A stretch of 64,000 nt of DNA from UBA4416 sp964541155. GTDB lineage: Bacteria; Bacteroidota; Bacteroidia; B-17B0; Aurantibacillaceae. The DNA is taken from positions 1 through 64,000 of the forward strand of contig CAZIPC010000008.1 in the NCBI GenBank assembly GCA_964541155.1, written 5' to 3'. Made by a program: the position numbers and the translations under genes. Numbering within the stretch: the first letter of the stretch is position 1; each line of letters begins with the position of its first letter. Shown one piece after another: positions 17,678-26,641 of this stretch. The notes below the pieces were generated by a model. That model searched no databases, was not told the DNA's origin, and saw only the letters and a program-made list of their open reading frames with translations.

Positions 17678-18682
17678 GTGGATACCAATTTTGTTGATTA
17701 TGTAAGAATTTGTTGCCGAAGCGGCAAAGGTGGAAAAGGCTCAACGCATTTACATCGCGATAAGTTAACCGCATTTGGTGGACCAGATGGTGGTGATGGT
17801 GGAAGAGGTGGTCATATTATTTTACGAGGTAACAAACAATTTTGGACACTCATTCATTTAAAATATCGTAAGCATATCATCGCCAAACAAGGAGGAGATG
17901 GAGGGTCTTCGCACAAATCGGGCAAGGAAGGAGATGATGAGATTTTAGATGTTCCTTTGGGAACAATTGCTAGAGACTTAGAAACGGGAGAAGTTATTTG
18001 TGAAATTACAGAAGATGGACAAGAATTTATTTTATTAGCCGGAGGCATGGGAGGACGAGGTAATGCACATTTTAAGTCGCCCACTAATCAAACACCAAGA
18101 TATTCACAACCAGGCGAAGAAGGAAAAGAAGAGTGGAAAATATTAGAATTAAAGGTATTAGCAGATGTTGGTTTAGTTGGGTTTCCAAATGCTGGCAAAT
18201 CTACACTATTGTCTGTGGTATCTGCTGCTAAACCCGAAATAGCAAACTATCCTTTTACAACATTAGTTCCTAATTTAGGCATTGTTCCCTACAGAGATTA
18301 TAAAAGCTTTGTAATGGCTGACATTCCAGGAATTATTGAAGGCGCTAGCGAAGGAAAAGGATTAGGTACTCGTTTTTTAAGACATATTGAGCGTAACTCT
18401 ACATTGCTATTTATGGTAAGTTGCCAAAGTGATAATATTTACGAAGAGTACAAAATTCTTTTAAATGAACTAAAAGAATACAATCCTGAATTAATGGATA
18501 AACAGCGTATCTTAGCCATTACCAAGTGTGATACAATTGATGATGAATTAATTGAAGAATTAGAAAAAGATTTAAAAAAACGAATGAAAGGAAAATTTAA
18601 AATCCCTTATTTATTTATTTCTGCTCAGTCTGGGTACCATATTCAAGAATTAAAAGATATACTGTGGAATCAATTAAATTAA
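17678..18682 (+). CDS. obgE: GTPase Obg
   Basis: A 334-residue ribosome-associated GTPase involved in 50S maturation and stress control. The N-terminal glycine-rich Obg fold (about 1-160: GKGGKGSTHLHRDK, GGPDGGDGGRGGH) is followed by the G domain (about 160-334) with P-loop GFPNAGKST, G3 DIPG and G4 TKCD. It lacks an extra C-terminal domain. The start is GTG (MDTNFVDYVRICCRSGKGG), matching family alignments; no ATG is available nearby. The next gene begins right after its stop. Confidence 0.95.
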   Translation: MDTNFVDYVRICCRSGKGGKGSTHLHRDKLTAFGGPDGGDGGRGGHIILRGNKQFWTLIHLKYRKHIIAKQGGDGGSSHKSGKEGDDEILDVPLGTIARDLETGEVICEITEDGQEFILLAGGMGGRGNAHFKSPTNQTPRYSQPGEEGKEEWKILELKVLADVGLVGFPNAGKSTLLSVVSAAKPEIANYPFTTLVPNLGIVPYRDYKSFVMADIPGIIEGASEGKGLGTRFLRHIERNSTLLFMVSCQSDNIYEEYKILLNELKEYNPELMDKQRILAITKCDTIDDELIEELEKDLKKRMKGKFKIPYLFISAQSGYHIQELKDILWNQLN

Positions 18683-19066
18683 GTGATTAAAAAATCGTTA
18701 CATATACTATTTTCTTTTTTATTACTTGTTAGTTTTAGTTGGCAGTGTGCTGCAAAAACTATTATTTATTTTAGTTTTACAAGCAATCAAAAAAAAATTG
18801 CAGCAACACTTTGTATAAACAAAAAAAAACCAAAAAGTTGCTGTGCAGGAAAATGCTATTTAAATAAAGAATTAAAAAAAGAAGATAATCGTCAATCAAA
18901 TTCATCAACGATTAATAAAGATAAAATTGAAAAGTTTGAATTAAAAACAGGGGTTATTACGTTTATTTTTGATTATTATACTTTTATTCAGGCATACAAT
19001 ACGAAAATTTTACAAAGGATCCCAACTATTAATTTATCTTCTGTATTTCATCCACCAGCACTTTAA
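18683..19066 (+). CDS. Small exported Cys-rich protein of unknown function
   Basis: A 127-residue protein with a signal peptide (LLVSFSWQCAA), a cluster CINKKKPKSCCAGKCYLNKEL (Cys at five positions) and a C terminus ending FHPPAL. Small Bacteroidota proteins with a similar NCCxGKCYL segment and HPP ending are known near metal or outer-membrane transport genes; function is not established. It uses GTG directly after the obgE stop codon, so translation is probably coupled to obgE. The Cys pattern suggests metal binding or a disulfide; this is inference. Confidence 0.65.
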   Translation: MIKKSLHILFSFLLLVSFSWQCAAKTIIYFSFTSNQKKIAATLCINKKKPKSCCAGKCYLNKELKKEDNRQSNSSTINKDKIEKFELKTGVITFIFDYYTFIQAYNTKILQRIPTINLSSVFHPPAL

Positions 19067-19174
19067 TTTATTTTTTTGATTCATATTCTCTTTTATAATA
19101 TTTTATAAAGAGAACTCTTTGCATTAAAATTGATTAGTGCTCTCAATTTCTATTAATAGTTATTAATATTTTTT

Positions 19175-20167
19175 ATGATTATACATAAATTATTAGTGAC
19201 AGTGTGTTTCGTAGCTCTGTCATTAAATTCATATGCCTGTGATATATGTGGCAATTATATGGGTATAATACCCTATGACAATAAAAATAGTATTTCATTT
19301 CTGCATCGTTATAGAGTATTTAATGGTTATAAAGATTATCAATCTCAAGGCCGTTTCTTTCCTAAATCTGCATATAAAACAATGCATGGAGCCAATCCTA
19401 TAGATTCTTTATCTGGATCAAATGTTACTCATTCAAGTAAAGATTTTGAATCGTATAAAATTTTTGAACTACGATGTAAATATTTTGTTTTAAAACGATT
19501 AGAAGTAAATGTTTTTTTACCACTATTAAGTAATAAATCAAAAACAGATGATGATTATACAACTCACACTGGATTTGGTGATTTGTCTTTTAATGCAGGG
19601 TATCATATACTTATTCCAAAAATTGATAAAAAGTATAAACAAAAATTAATTTTAGGAGTAGGTATAAAATTGCCATCAGGTAATTATTATGCACATGATA
19701 GTAATAGTAATAGGTTGCCATTTGAGATGCAGCCAGGTACAGGTAGTACAGATGGGTTTATTTATATAAATTATGTAATGATGACTAAGAACATTGGTGC
19801 AAATGTTAACTTGAATTATAAGATTAACGGAACTAACAGATTTAAAGAAAAATTATGTAATAGTAATAATGATTTTTTTTCTATTTTTTATAAAATAAAA
19901 TTAAAAAAGTTGATATTTTATCCTTCAATTCAAGCAAACTATGAATTTACAAAAGGATTAATGATAAAGAATAAAACCCAAGATAATACCGGAGTAAATT
20001 CTTTATTAGTGGGTCCTGGTATAGATGTGTATTTTAAATCTGTATCATTTAATATAGGTTGGCAGTTTACTGCATTTGAGCAAGTAACAACTGGTAATTT
20101 AAAAAGTATTGGAAGAATTAATTTAGGTTTAAATTATAACTTTGTAAAGACAAATAAGAGTAAATAA
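19175..20167 (+). CDS. Outer-membrane transporter-like beta-barrel protein
   Basis: A 330-residue exported protein. After the signal peptide (ends LNSYA) comes a CDICG motif, then alternating strand segments (YKIFELRCKYFVLKRLEVNV, GFGDLSFNAGYHILIP, LILGVGIKLPSGNYY) as in the MetA-pathway/transporter family of outer-membrane proteins. It lies 108 bases after the Cys-rich small protein and may act with it, for example in metal handling, but this is inference. No catalytic motif is visible. Confidence 0.65.
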   Translation: MIIHKLLVTVCFVALSLNSYACDICGNYMGIIPYDNKNSISFLHRYRVFNGYKDYQSQGRFFPKSAYKTMHGANPIDSLSGSNVTHSSKDFESYKIFELRCKYFVLKRLEVNVFLPLLSNKSKTDDDYTTHTGFGDLSFNAGYHILIPKIDKKYKQKLILGVGIKLPSGNYYAHDSNSNRLPFEMQPGTGSTDGFIYINYVMMTKNIGANVNLNYKINGTNRFKEKLCNSNNDFFSIFYKIKLKKLIFYPSIQANYEFTKGLMIKNKTQDNTGVNSLLVGPGIDVYFKSVSFNIGWQFTAFEQVTTGNLKSIGRINLGLNYNFVKTNKSK

Positions 20168-20178
20168 GTTTTTATTTG

Positions 20179-20655
20179 TTATTTAGAAATAATCGGAATC
20201 CATATTTCTTCTTCTGATAATGGATCGTTGTTTTGGTATTTACTTCCTAAAACTTCAAAATGTGGCCGATGATCTATTTTATATTCTGAATTAGGAATCC
20301 ATGTATTAAAAATATATTTAAAAATTTGATGGTCAGTATTTAATCCTTTATAATCAAAAATGGCATATAGGCCATTTGTTAAATTAAATGCTTCCATACC
20401 ATTTGGAACAGTATCAAAATTAGCAACTTCAACAGTTGCCCATTTTTCAAACTCATGATTGGGGTTAAAGTCATTAAAATAATTGGAGTCGTATACTTGT
20501 AAAGAAATTAAATCAGATGTTACTGCATTTAGAATTTCTTTACGTCTTAACATAAAATTTTGCCAAAGTTTTTGGGTTTTATTTTCTACTAAACTCATGG
20601 TTAGCTGCATGCCAATTAGTTTTTTATCTTCTAATTTTTCAATTCTTGGCATCAT
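20179..20655 (-). CDS. GyrI-like / AraC effector-binding domain protein
   Basis: A 158-residue single-domain protein of the GyrI-like small-molecule-binding fold (SOUL/BRE family). Typical features are the opening PRIEKLEDKKLIGMQ, the segment WATVEVANFDTVPNGME, the GLYAIFDYKG strand and the end HFEVLGSKYQNNDPLSEEEIWIPI. No DNA-binding domain is attached. Members bind or hydrolyse hydrophobic cationic compounds; the ligand here is unknown. It is convergent with the transporter-like gene. A second Met at codon 2 is an alternative start. Confidence 0.82.
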   Translation of the reverse strand: MMPRIEKLEDKKLIGMQLTMSLVENKTQKLWQNFMLRRKEILNAVTSDLISLQVYDSNYFNDFNPNHEFEKWATVEVANFDTVPNGMEAFNLTNGLYAIFDYKGLNTDHQIFKYIFNTWIPNSEYKIDHRPHFEVLGSKYQNNDPLSEEEIWIPIISK

Positions 20656-20700
20656 AGTAAAAGGTAAAAAAACAGTTTAATAATTTCCCGAAATGAATTT

Positions 20701-21189
20701 TTATTTTGATAGCTCGATAGTCATTCCAAAATCCATAATTAGTGGTAATGGGTTACTACGCATGCCTTGTTCAAAGGTAAAGGTATATTTGCCGGTTTGT
20801 GGAAAAATTAAATTTTGTTTTAAAGGAATTTTGTTGTCCCAAATATCTCCAGCACCATCACCTTTCCATTCTCCTTTTTCATCTGCTAAAATGCACTCTA
20901 ACGTATCAGTAGATGTTTTTCCATTGGGGTAGGTAGTTGTTAAAAACACAAATAAATTACTATACGGGTATGCGTCTGCATGACGTACATTTAAAAATAC
21001 ATTATGATAAACTTTATTATCGGTTATATCTACCTCAAATTTTAATTTATTATTTATAGACCATCCTTCTTGTGGTAATTGAGTGTATTTACTATATACC
21101 ACATTTTTATTACACGATATAAAAAAGCCACTTAGAAGCAGAATAAAAACCGTTAGTTTGTTTATATAATTATTTAGGCGGATTATCAT
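20701..21189 (-). CDS. gldH: Gliding motility lipoprotein GldH
   Basis: A 162-residue lipoprotein with a signal peptide ending in the lipobox LSGFFISC. The mature part (VVYSKYTQLPQEGWSINNKL, YPYSNLFVFLTTTYPNGK, GDIWDNKIPLKQNLIFPQTG, FTFEQGMR) matches GldH, needed for gliding and T9SS function in Flavobacterium. The frame is open further upstream, but the ATG at 21189 places the signal peptide at the N terminus. It overlaps the end of ricT by 20 bases, an arrangement conserved in the phylum, so the two are co-transcribed. Confidence 0.92.
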   Translation of the reverse strand: MIIRLNNYINKLTVFILLLSGFFISCNKNVVYSKYTQLPQEGWSINNKLKFEVDITDNKVYHNVFLNVRHADAYPYSNLFVFLTTTYPNGKTSTDTLECILADEKGEWKGDGAGDIWDNKIPLKQNLIFPQTGKYTFTFEQGMRSNPLPLIMDFGMTIELSK

Positions 21190-22594
21190 TTTTAGGGTTA
21201 GGTTTATGATTATGAACTGGTTTTTTATGTTGTGGCGGTGTTGATTTTTGTTGATTAACATTTATCTTTTGACCATCAGTTGAGGCAATTTGAGGCTTAT
21301 TACCGTGTTGATGATTATTTTTTGGTTTGTTTTGATTTGTATTATTAGGTTTTGTTGATTGGTTAGGATTTGGTTTGTGTGCAGGCGCAATAGGTTTTTC
21401 TGATTTAGGATTTTGAACAACTGCATTGCTTTTATTTTGATGATGTTGAGGTTTTTTGTGTTTGTGTTTATTGTGTTTTTTTCTATCATCAAAACGCGTT
21501 AAAGAATCTTGTCCAACCACATTTTCATAATCTGGTTGTTTTACAATTTCTAGTTCTTTAAATTGTTTTGGTTCTAATAAATCCAAAGGCTTTTGTCCTT
21601 CTGCGTTTAGTTTTAAAATTTCTTTTGTACGAGTAATAGATAATGGTATAAACACATCTGGTTCACTAGTATAACTCCACCAAATAATACGTTTAAAAAT
21701 GTCTGTTTTTTGATGAAAGGCAAATCCTTTTTCGGTTGCTAATTTTCGGTTGTCAATTTCAGGAAATTCTTTTAATGCATCTTGATAACTATCTAATTCA
21801 TAATTTAAACAGCATTTTAATTTACCACATTGTCCAGCTAGTTTTAATGGATTGAGCGATAGCTGTTGATAACGAGCAGCAGACGTTGAAACAGTTCTAA
21901 AATCGTTTAACCAAGTAGAACAACACAATTCTCTTCCGCATGATCCAATTGCCCCTAATCTAGCAGCTTCTTGTCTTGCTCCAATTTGACGCATTTCAAT
22001 ACGAACTTTAAATTCATCAGCCATTACTTTAATTAATTCTCTAAAATCTACACGTCCATCAGCTGTGTAATAAAATATGGCTTTGCTTTTATCTCCTTGA
22101 TATTCAACATCACTTATTTTCATTTGCAATCCTAGTTTTAAAGCTAATGTTCGAGCTTTAAACATGGTTTCAACTTCTAATCCTTGCGCTTCACGCCATT
22201 TATCAATATCTTGCTGTTTAGCTTTACGATATATTTTTTTAATATCTTCGCTATTGTAATTAATGTTTTTCTTTTTTAACTGAAGTCTCACTAGTTCTCC
22301 AGTAATTGAAACAACACCAATATCGTGTCCAGGAGATGATTCTGTAGCCACTATATCACCTACGTTAAGTGGCAGGTTATTTACATTTCTATAAAACTCT
22401 TTACGAGAATTTTTAAATCTAATTTCAACAACATCACAAGGAGTTTGACCTTCTGGCAAACTCATGTTTCCCAACCAATCAAATACATTTAATTTATTAC
22501 AACTTCCTCCTGTTCCGCATGATCCATTGCTATTGCATCCTGCTGGAATCCCATTATTTTTATCTTGCCCTGTTGAGCAACTACCACATGCCAT
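21170..22594 (-). CDS. ricT: RicT/YaaT-like PSP1 domain protein
   Basis: A 474-residue protein. The N terminus is Cys/Gly rich (CGSCSTG, CNSNGSCGTGGSC). Residues about 50-280 hold the PSP1 domain with the Cys motifs of RicT (SCGRELCCSTW and CGKLKCCLNYE) that bind a [4Fe-4S] cluster with partner proteins in Bacillus, where the Ric complex helps RNase Y maturation of mRNAs. From about residue 380 the chain is a disordered tail of Lys, Asn, His, Gln and Pro. It precedes gldH with an overlap. The Bacillus partners RicA and RicF are not in the window. Confidence 0.88.
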   Translation of the reverse strand: MACGSCSTGQDKNNGIPAGCNSNGSCGTGGSCNKLNVFDWLGNMSLPEGQTPCDVVEIRFKNSRKEFYRNVNNLPLNVGDIVATESSPGHDIGVVSITGELVRLQLKKKNINYNSEDIKKIYRKAKQQDIDKWREAQGLEVETMFKARTLALKLGLQMKISDVEYQGDKSKAIFYYTADGRVDFRELIKVMADEFKVRIEMRQIGARQEAARLGAIGSCGRELCCSTWLNDFRTVSTSAARYQQLSLNPLKLAGQCGKLKCCLNYELDSYQDALKEFPEIDNRKLATEKGFAFHQKTDIFKRIIWWSYTSEPDVFIPLSITRTKEILKLNAEGQKPLDLLEPKQFKELEIVKQPDYENVVGQDSLTRFDDRKKHNKHKHKKPQHHQNKSNAVVQNPKSEKPIAPAHKPNPNQSTKPNNTNQNKPKNNHQHGNKPQIASTDGQKINVNQQKSTPPQHKKPVHNHKPNPKNDNPPK

Positions 22595-22774
22595 ACTTTA
22601 TTTATTTAATTGTATTGTTCTTATTTAGTATACTAGATAAGTGAATACTAGAATATTTAATTTTTTTAAAAAAGAGTTGCATAAATATACTTATTATTTT
22701 ATTTCATTTTTTCTTCTAAATAAACTTTTATACACGATGAATGTTTTATATTTAATGTTTTTAAGTATAAAATT

Positions 22775-23527
22775 ATGATAGCATTTATTACTGGCGCAAC
22801 TTCAGGAATTGGTAAAGCTGCCTCAATTGAGTTTGCCAAACATGGATACAATTTAATTATCACTGGCAGAAGAGGAGAAAGATTAATTGAGTTAAAGAAT
22901 TTACTCGAGAAAAAATATCAAATTGAAGTTTTGACTCTTTGTTTTGATGTAAGAGAAGAGCAACAAGTGCAAGCTGCTATTGATACAATACCTGTTAAAT
23001 TTAAACAAATAGATGTTTTAGTAAATAATGCTGGGTTGGCGGCTGGATTATCTCCTATTCAAGAAGGAATGTTAAGACATTGGGAACAAATGATAGACAC
23101 TAATATTAAAGGTTTATTGTATGTAACTAAACATATTTCTAAATTTTTAATTGAACAAAAAAAAGGACATATCATCAATATAGGATCAATAGCTGGCAAA
23201 GAAGTGTATGCTAACGGAAATGTATATTGCGCAACTAAACATGCTGTTGATGCTTTAAATAAAGGCATGCGTATTGATTTATTACCACACGGCATAAGAG
23301 TTTCGGCAATTAATCCAGGAATGGTTGAAACTGAATTTAGTGTTGTTAGATTTGATGGCGATGAAGAAAGAGCAAAAAAAGTGTATGAAAATATTATTCC
23401 TTTAAGCGCTCAAGACATTGCAGAAACTATTTATTGGGTAGCGTCTCGTCCTGCTCATGTAAATATCAATGATGTGATTATTATGCCAACAATTCAAGCA
23501 AATGCCACTACTGTTTTAAGAACATAA
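22775..23527 (+). CDS. Short-chain dehydrogenase/reductase (YdfG-like)
   Basis: A 250-residue classical SDR. It has the cofactor motif TGATSGIG at residues 6-13, followed by an NADP-type basic patch (TGRRGER), the NNAG motif near 86, catalytic Ser in INIGSIAG and the YCATKHA active-site motif (Tyr-x-x-x-Lys). The C-terminal part (INPGMVETEFS, ADVNIN-like end) resembles YdfG-type 3-hydroxy acid dehydrogenases acting on serine or similar substrates. The exact substrate cannot be told from sequence. It is convergent with the glutathione peroxidase gene. Confidence 0.88.
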   Translation: MIAFITGATSGIGKAASIEFAKHGYNLIITGRRGERLIELKNLLEKKYQIEVLTLCFDVREEQQVQAAIDTIPVKFKQIDVLVNNAGLAAGLSPIQEGMLRHWEQMIDTNIKGLLYVTKHISKFLIEQKKGHIINIGSIAGKEVYANGNVYCATKHAVDALNKGMRIDLLPHGIRVSAINPGMVETEFSVVRFDGDEERAKKVYENIIPLSAQDIAETIYWVASRPAHVNINDVIIMPTIQANATTVLRT

Positions 23528-23530
23528 ATG

Positions 23531-24091
23531 TTATTTTTCAATCCAATTAATAATTTTTGAAGACAATGGGCTTTTAAAAAATGATACATAATCTACTAAA
23601 AACCCATTTTCATCAATCATATATTTTTGAAAATTCCATTTCACAGAGCTATTCATTACGCCATTTTCCTGTTTACGAGTTAACCATTTGTATATGTCAC
23701 AAATACTATCTCCTTTAACATTTACTTTATCCATCATTAAAAAAGTAACTCCGTAGTTTCTGGTGCAAAAGGTCTTAATCTCAGAGTTTGTTCCGGGTTC
23801 TTGATGTTTAAATTGATTACATGGAAATCCAATGATTTCAAAGTTTTTAGTTTTATATTTTTTATATAATTCTTCTAATTGCTTGTATTGAGGTGTAAAT
23901 CCACACTTACTAGCTGTATTTACAATCAATATTTTTTTACCTTTTAAGGTGGAGAAATCAAAAATAGCACCATCTAATGTTTTGCATTTAAATTGATGGA
24001 TTGAGCTTGTTGGCTTTCCTTTTTTATTTATAAAAGAGTAAAGTAAAAAAGCAAGTAACGTAATAAAACAAACAATTAATAATTTAGCCAT
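23531..24091 (-). CDS. Glutathione peroxidase family protein (Cys type)
   Basis: A 186-residue thiol peroxidase of the GPx family with an N-terminal membrane anchor or signal (about 5-20). The peroxidatic Cys is in NTASKCGFTPQY, with the conserved GFPCNQF (Gln) and KWNFQKYMI (Trp, Asn) completing the tetrad; the second Cys points to thioredoxin-type recycling. The active site uses Cys, not selenocysteine. The anchor suggests action at the envelope against peroxides. Confidence 0.92.
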   Translation of the reverse strand: MAKLLIVCFITLLAFLLYSFINKKGKPTSSIHQFKCKTLDGAIFDFSTLKGKKILIVNTASKCGFTPQYKQLEELYKKYKTKNFEIIGFPCNQFKHQEPGTNSEIKTFCTRNYGVTFLMMDKVNVKGDSICDIYKWLTRKQENGVMNSSVKWNFQKYMIDENGFLVDYVSFFKSPLSSKIINWIEK

Positions 24092-24116
24092 AGCATTAGG
24101 ATAATGAGTGTAAAAA

Positions 24117-24147
24117 TTTGTTTTTAAATTAATTAATATTAAGTTTG
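24117..24147 (+). promoter_or_regulatory. Full-consensus Bacteroidota promoter
   Basis: TTTG (24117-24120), a spacer of exactly 19 bases and TAAGTTTG (24140-24147) match the TTTG-N19-TAnnTTTG consensus at every fixed position. It lies about 26 bases before the ATG of the secreted T9SS protein. Confidence 0.75.
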
Positions 24148-24173
24148 ATACACTTATTTTAAACAGTCATTAT

Positions 24174-26600
24174 ATGAAAAAGTTCAATTTATTAATTCTT
24201 TTTTTAATGTCGTTTGTTTTTGTGAACGCTCAAACGATACTTATTACAGAACAAAACTATCAAAATTTAAAAGCTTCAGGTAATTTATTACCAAATGTAA
24301 ATTATAAATTTATTGATAGTCCAAGTAATTTAAATACAACAAAAAATCATCAACAAACGCAGCCAAAATTTAGTGTATCAAATGCTAGAACTACCACAGG
24401 TACTTGTCAGTGTATGGTTCCAGTTGATCCTACCTTTTCTGTAGTACCTATTACATCAGGCACAGCTCCAGATTACAGAAACGATGATGGATCTACAGCG
24501 GCTATTCCTTTAGGGTTTAATTTTTGTTTTTATGGTACCACTTACACTTCTTGTTATATTAATAATAATGGAAATATTTCTTTTGGTAGCCCATATTCTA
24601 CGTTTAGCTCAAATCCATTTCCAGACCCTGGTTTTGTAATGATTGCCCCTTTTTGGGGAGATGTGGATACACGAGATTTAGGAAGTGGATTGCCTTATTT
24701 TAAAAAAACAGCAACATCTTTAATTGTAAAATGGAGTAATGTTGGGTACTACAGTAACATGTCTGATAAATTAAATGATTTTCAATTGATTATTACAGAT
24801 GGAACAGATCCAATGTTGCCAAATGGAAATAATGTTGCTTTTTGTTATGGAGATATGCAATGGACTACTGGATCGGCTTCTCAAGGAGTGAATGGTTTTG
24901 GAGGAATACCCTCTACGGTTGGTGTAAATAAAGGAGATGGAACAAATTTTATTCAAATAGCTCGCTTTGATAAACCAGGAGTGGCTTATGACGGACCTTA
25001 TGGACAAAATGACGGCATTTCTTTTTTAGATAATAAATCTTATTTTTTTAATACCTGTGGCACAAATAATAATTTACCACCAATTGTACAAGATGCTACA
25101 GGTGGAGGTTCGGCATGTGGAGATACTATTAAAATCTGTGCTCTTGGAGACACAATGGTTTATACAACTACTTTTTTAGCACCTGAAAATAATCAAACAA
25201 TATCTATCACTGGAAGTGCTCCTACATTAGGAGGCAGTTTTGTTCCATTAGGGGTTACTACCACCACAGGAGGCATTACAACATATGCCTGGATGGTAGT
25301 AGCTAGCGCTTCAGTAACAGGAGTTCATACAATAGTAGTAACAGGAACAGATAATGGTAATCCTCCTTTATCTACATCAGCAACTTATTATATTAAAATT
25401 AAAAATTTAGTAGTTCCTCAACCAACAATAGTTGCATCTCCTTCAGGAACAATTTGTGCCACACCTGGAGCAACATTATCTGTATCAAATTGTTCTGCTT
25501 TTGATAATGTATATTGGAGTACTGGTTCTGGAGGATGTTCAACAATTGCTTCTGCCAGTGGATTATATTATGTAACTGTTGAAAAACTAGGATGTTATAA
25601 ATCGTTTTCTGAATCTGTTTTTGTGTTTCCAAATCCATTAGTAACAATGCCAGTTTCACCAATAGTTTTTTGTAATGGTTCTTCGGCTGTATTAACCCCT
25701 ACAGTAACAGTTGGGGCACCAAATTATACCTATGCATGGACTCCGGCATCATTAGGAACAGCCTCTACAGCCACAACTGCAGCAGCAGGAACGTTTACAG
25801 TAATGGTAACAGATCAACACTCTTGTAAAGGTACAGCCACTGTTTCTGTTGTTAAATCAACGCCATCTGTATCTTTGTCATCCCCTGATTATACAATATG
25901 CCCTGGAGAATGCTCTCAAATTACAGCATTAGGCGCATCTTCGTTTCCTCCATTTACCTATTCTTGGTCAAATAGCCCTATATATGTTAGAGATTCAACA
26001 TTTGCTTGCGTAGCAGGAACGGTATCTGTTATATTTACAGATAATAAAGGTTGTTCAGCAACCAAAACAGCAACAGTAGTTAATGATGTGATTCCGGCAG
26101 CTAGTTTTATAGCAAACTCTACACCTCCATTTACGCCGAGTCAGCCAATTAATTTTATAAGCACCTCTACTATACCTTCGGGTACTATAACAAGTTATGT
26201 TTGGTTATTTGGAGATGGAAATGGAGCAAATGGAAATCCTGTAAATCACGCGTATGTTAATTCAGGAACATATCCCGTAACCCTTGTAGTTACTGGTTCA
26301 AATGGATGCTTAGATACTGTAGTTGTAAACTATATGGTAGATGCAATAATAGAATTACCAAATGTATTTACACCTAATGGAGATAATGTAAATGATCATT
26401 TAAAGTTTAGAAATTTAGAAGCATTTTCGAAAAATACCTTAACGATATTTAATCGATGGGGCAAAAAAGTATTTCAGCAAGATAATTATAAAAATGATTG
26501 GAATGGCTCTGGTGTATCAGATGGAACTTACTTTTTTATTTTAGAAATTCCAGACGCAACACCATCGTCTTATAAAGGATATATTGAATTAATGAGATAA
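24174..26600 (+). CDS. Secreted NIDO/PKD protein with T9SS type B C-terminal domain
   Basis: An 808-residue secreted protein: signal peptide (residues 1-19, ends FVNAQ), a nidogen-like region (about 90-290, with IAPFWGDVDTR and PYFKKTATSLIVKWSNVGYY), Ig-like/repeat segments rich in Thr and Ser (about 300-640), a PKD domain (about 645-725, FGDGNGANGNPVNHAY), and a gliding-motility-associated C-terminal domain (ELPNVFTPNGDNVNDHLKF, NRWGKKVFQ, WNGSGVSDGTYFF). The last part is the type B sorting signal for the T9SS. Likely a surface adhesin. It has a full-consensus promoter. Confidence 0.9.
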   Translation: MKKFNLLILFLMSFVFVNAQTILITEQNYQNLKASGNLLPNVNYKFIDSPSNLNTTKNHQQTQPKFSVSNARTTTGTCQCMVPVDPTFSVVPITSGTAPDYRNDDGSTAAIPLGFNFCFYGTTYTSCYINNNGNISFGSPYSTFSSNPFPDPGFVMIAPFWGDVDTRDLGSGLPYFKKTATSLIVKWSNVGYYSNMSDKLNDFQLIITDGTDPMLPNGNNVAFCYGDMQWTTGSASQGVNGFGGIPSTVGVNKGDGTNFIQIARFDKPGVAYDGPYGQNDGISFLDNKSYFFNTCGTNNNLPPIVQDATGGGSACGDTIKICALGDTMVYTTTFLAPENNQTISITGSAPTLGGSFVPLGVTTTTGGITTYAWMVVASASVTGVHTIVVTGTDNGNPPLSTSATYYIKIKNLVVPQPTIVASPSGTICATPGATLSVSNCSAFDNVYWSTGSGGCSTIASASGLYYVTVEKLGCYKSFSESVFVFPNPLVTMPVSPIVFCNGSSAVLTPTVTVGAPNYTYAWTPASLGTASTATTAAAGTFTVMVTDQHSCKGTATVSVVKSTPSVSLSSPDYTICPGECSQITALGASSFPPFTYSWSNSPIYVRDSTFACVAGTVSVIFTDNKGCSATKTATVVNDVIPAASFIANSTPPFTPSQPINFISTSTIPSGTITSYVWLFGDGNGANGNPVNHAYVNSGTYPVTLVVTGSNGCLDTVVVNYMVDAIIELPNVFTPNGDNVNDHLKFRNLEAFSKNTLTIFNRWGKKVFQQDNYKNDWNGSGVSDGTYFFILEIPDATPSSYKGYIELMR

Positions 26601-26620
26601 AATTGTGATTTTAACTTAAT

Positions 26621-26640
26621 AGAGCGTAAATTTACGCTCT
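26621..26640 (+). promoter_or_regulatory. Perfect hairpin touching the ccmB start codon
   Basis: AGAGCGTAAATTTACGCTCT is a perfect 20-base palindrome ending one base before the ccmB ATG. No T run follows, so it is not a standard terminator. Folded in the mRNA, it would occupy the ribosome-binding area. Confidence 0.5.
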
Positions 26641-26641
26641 C

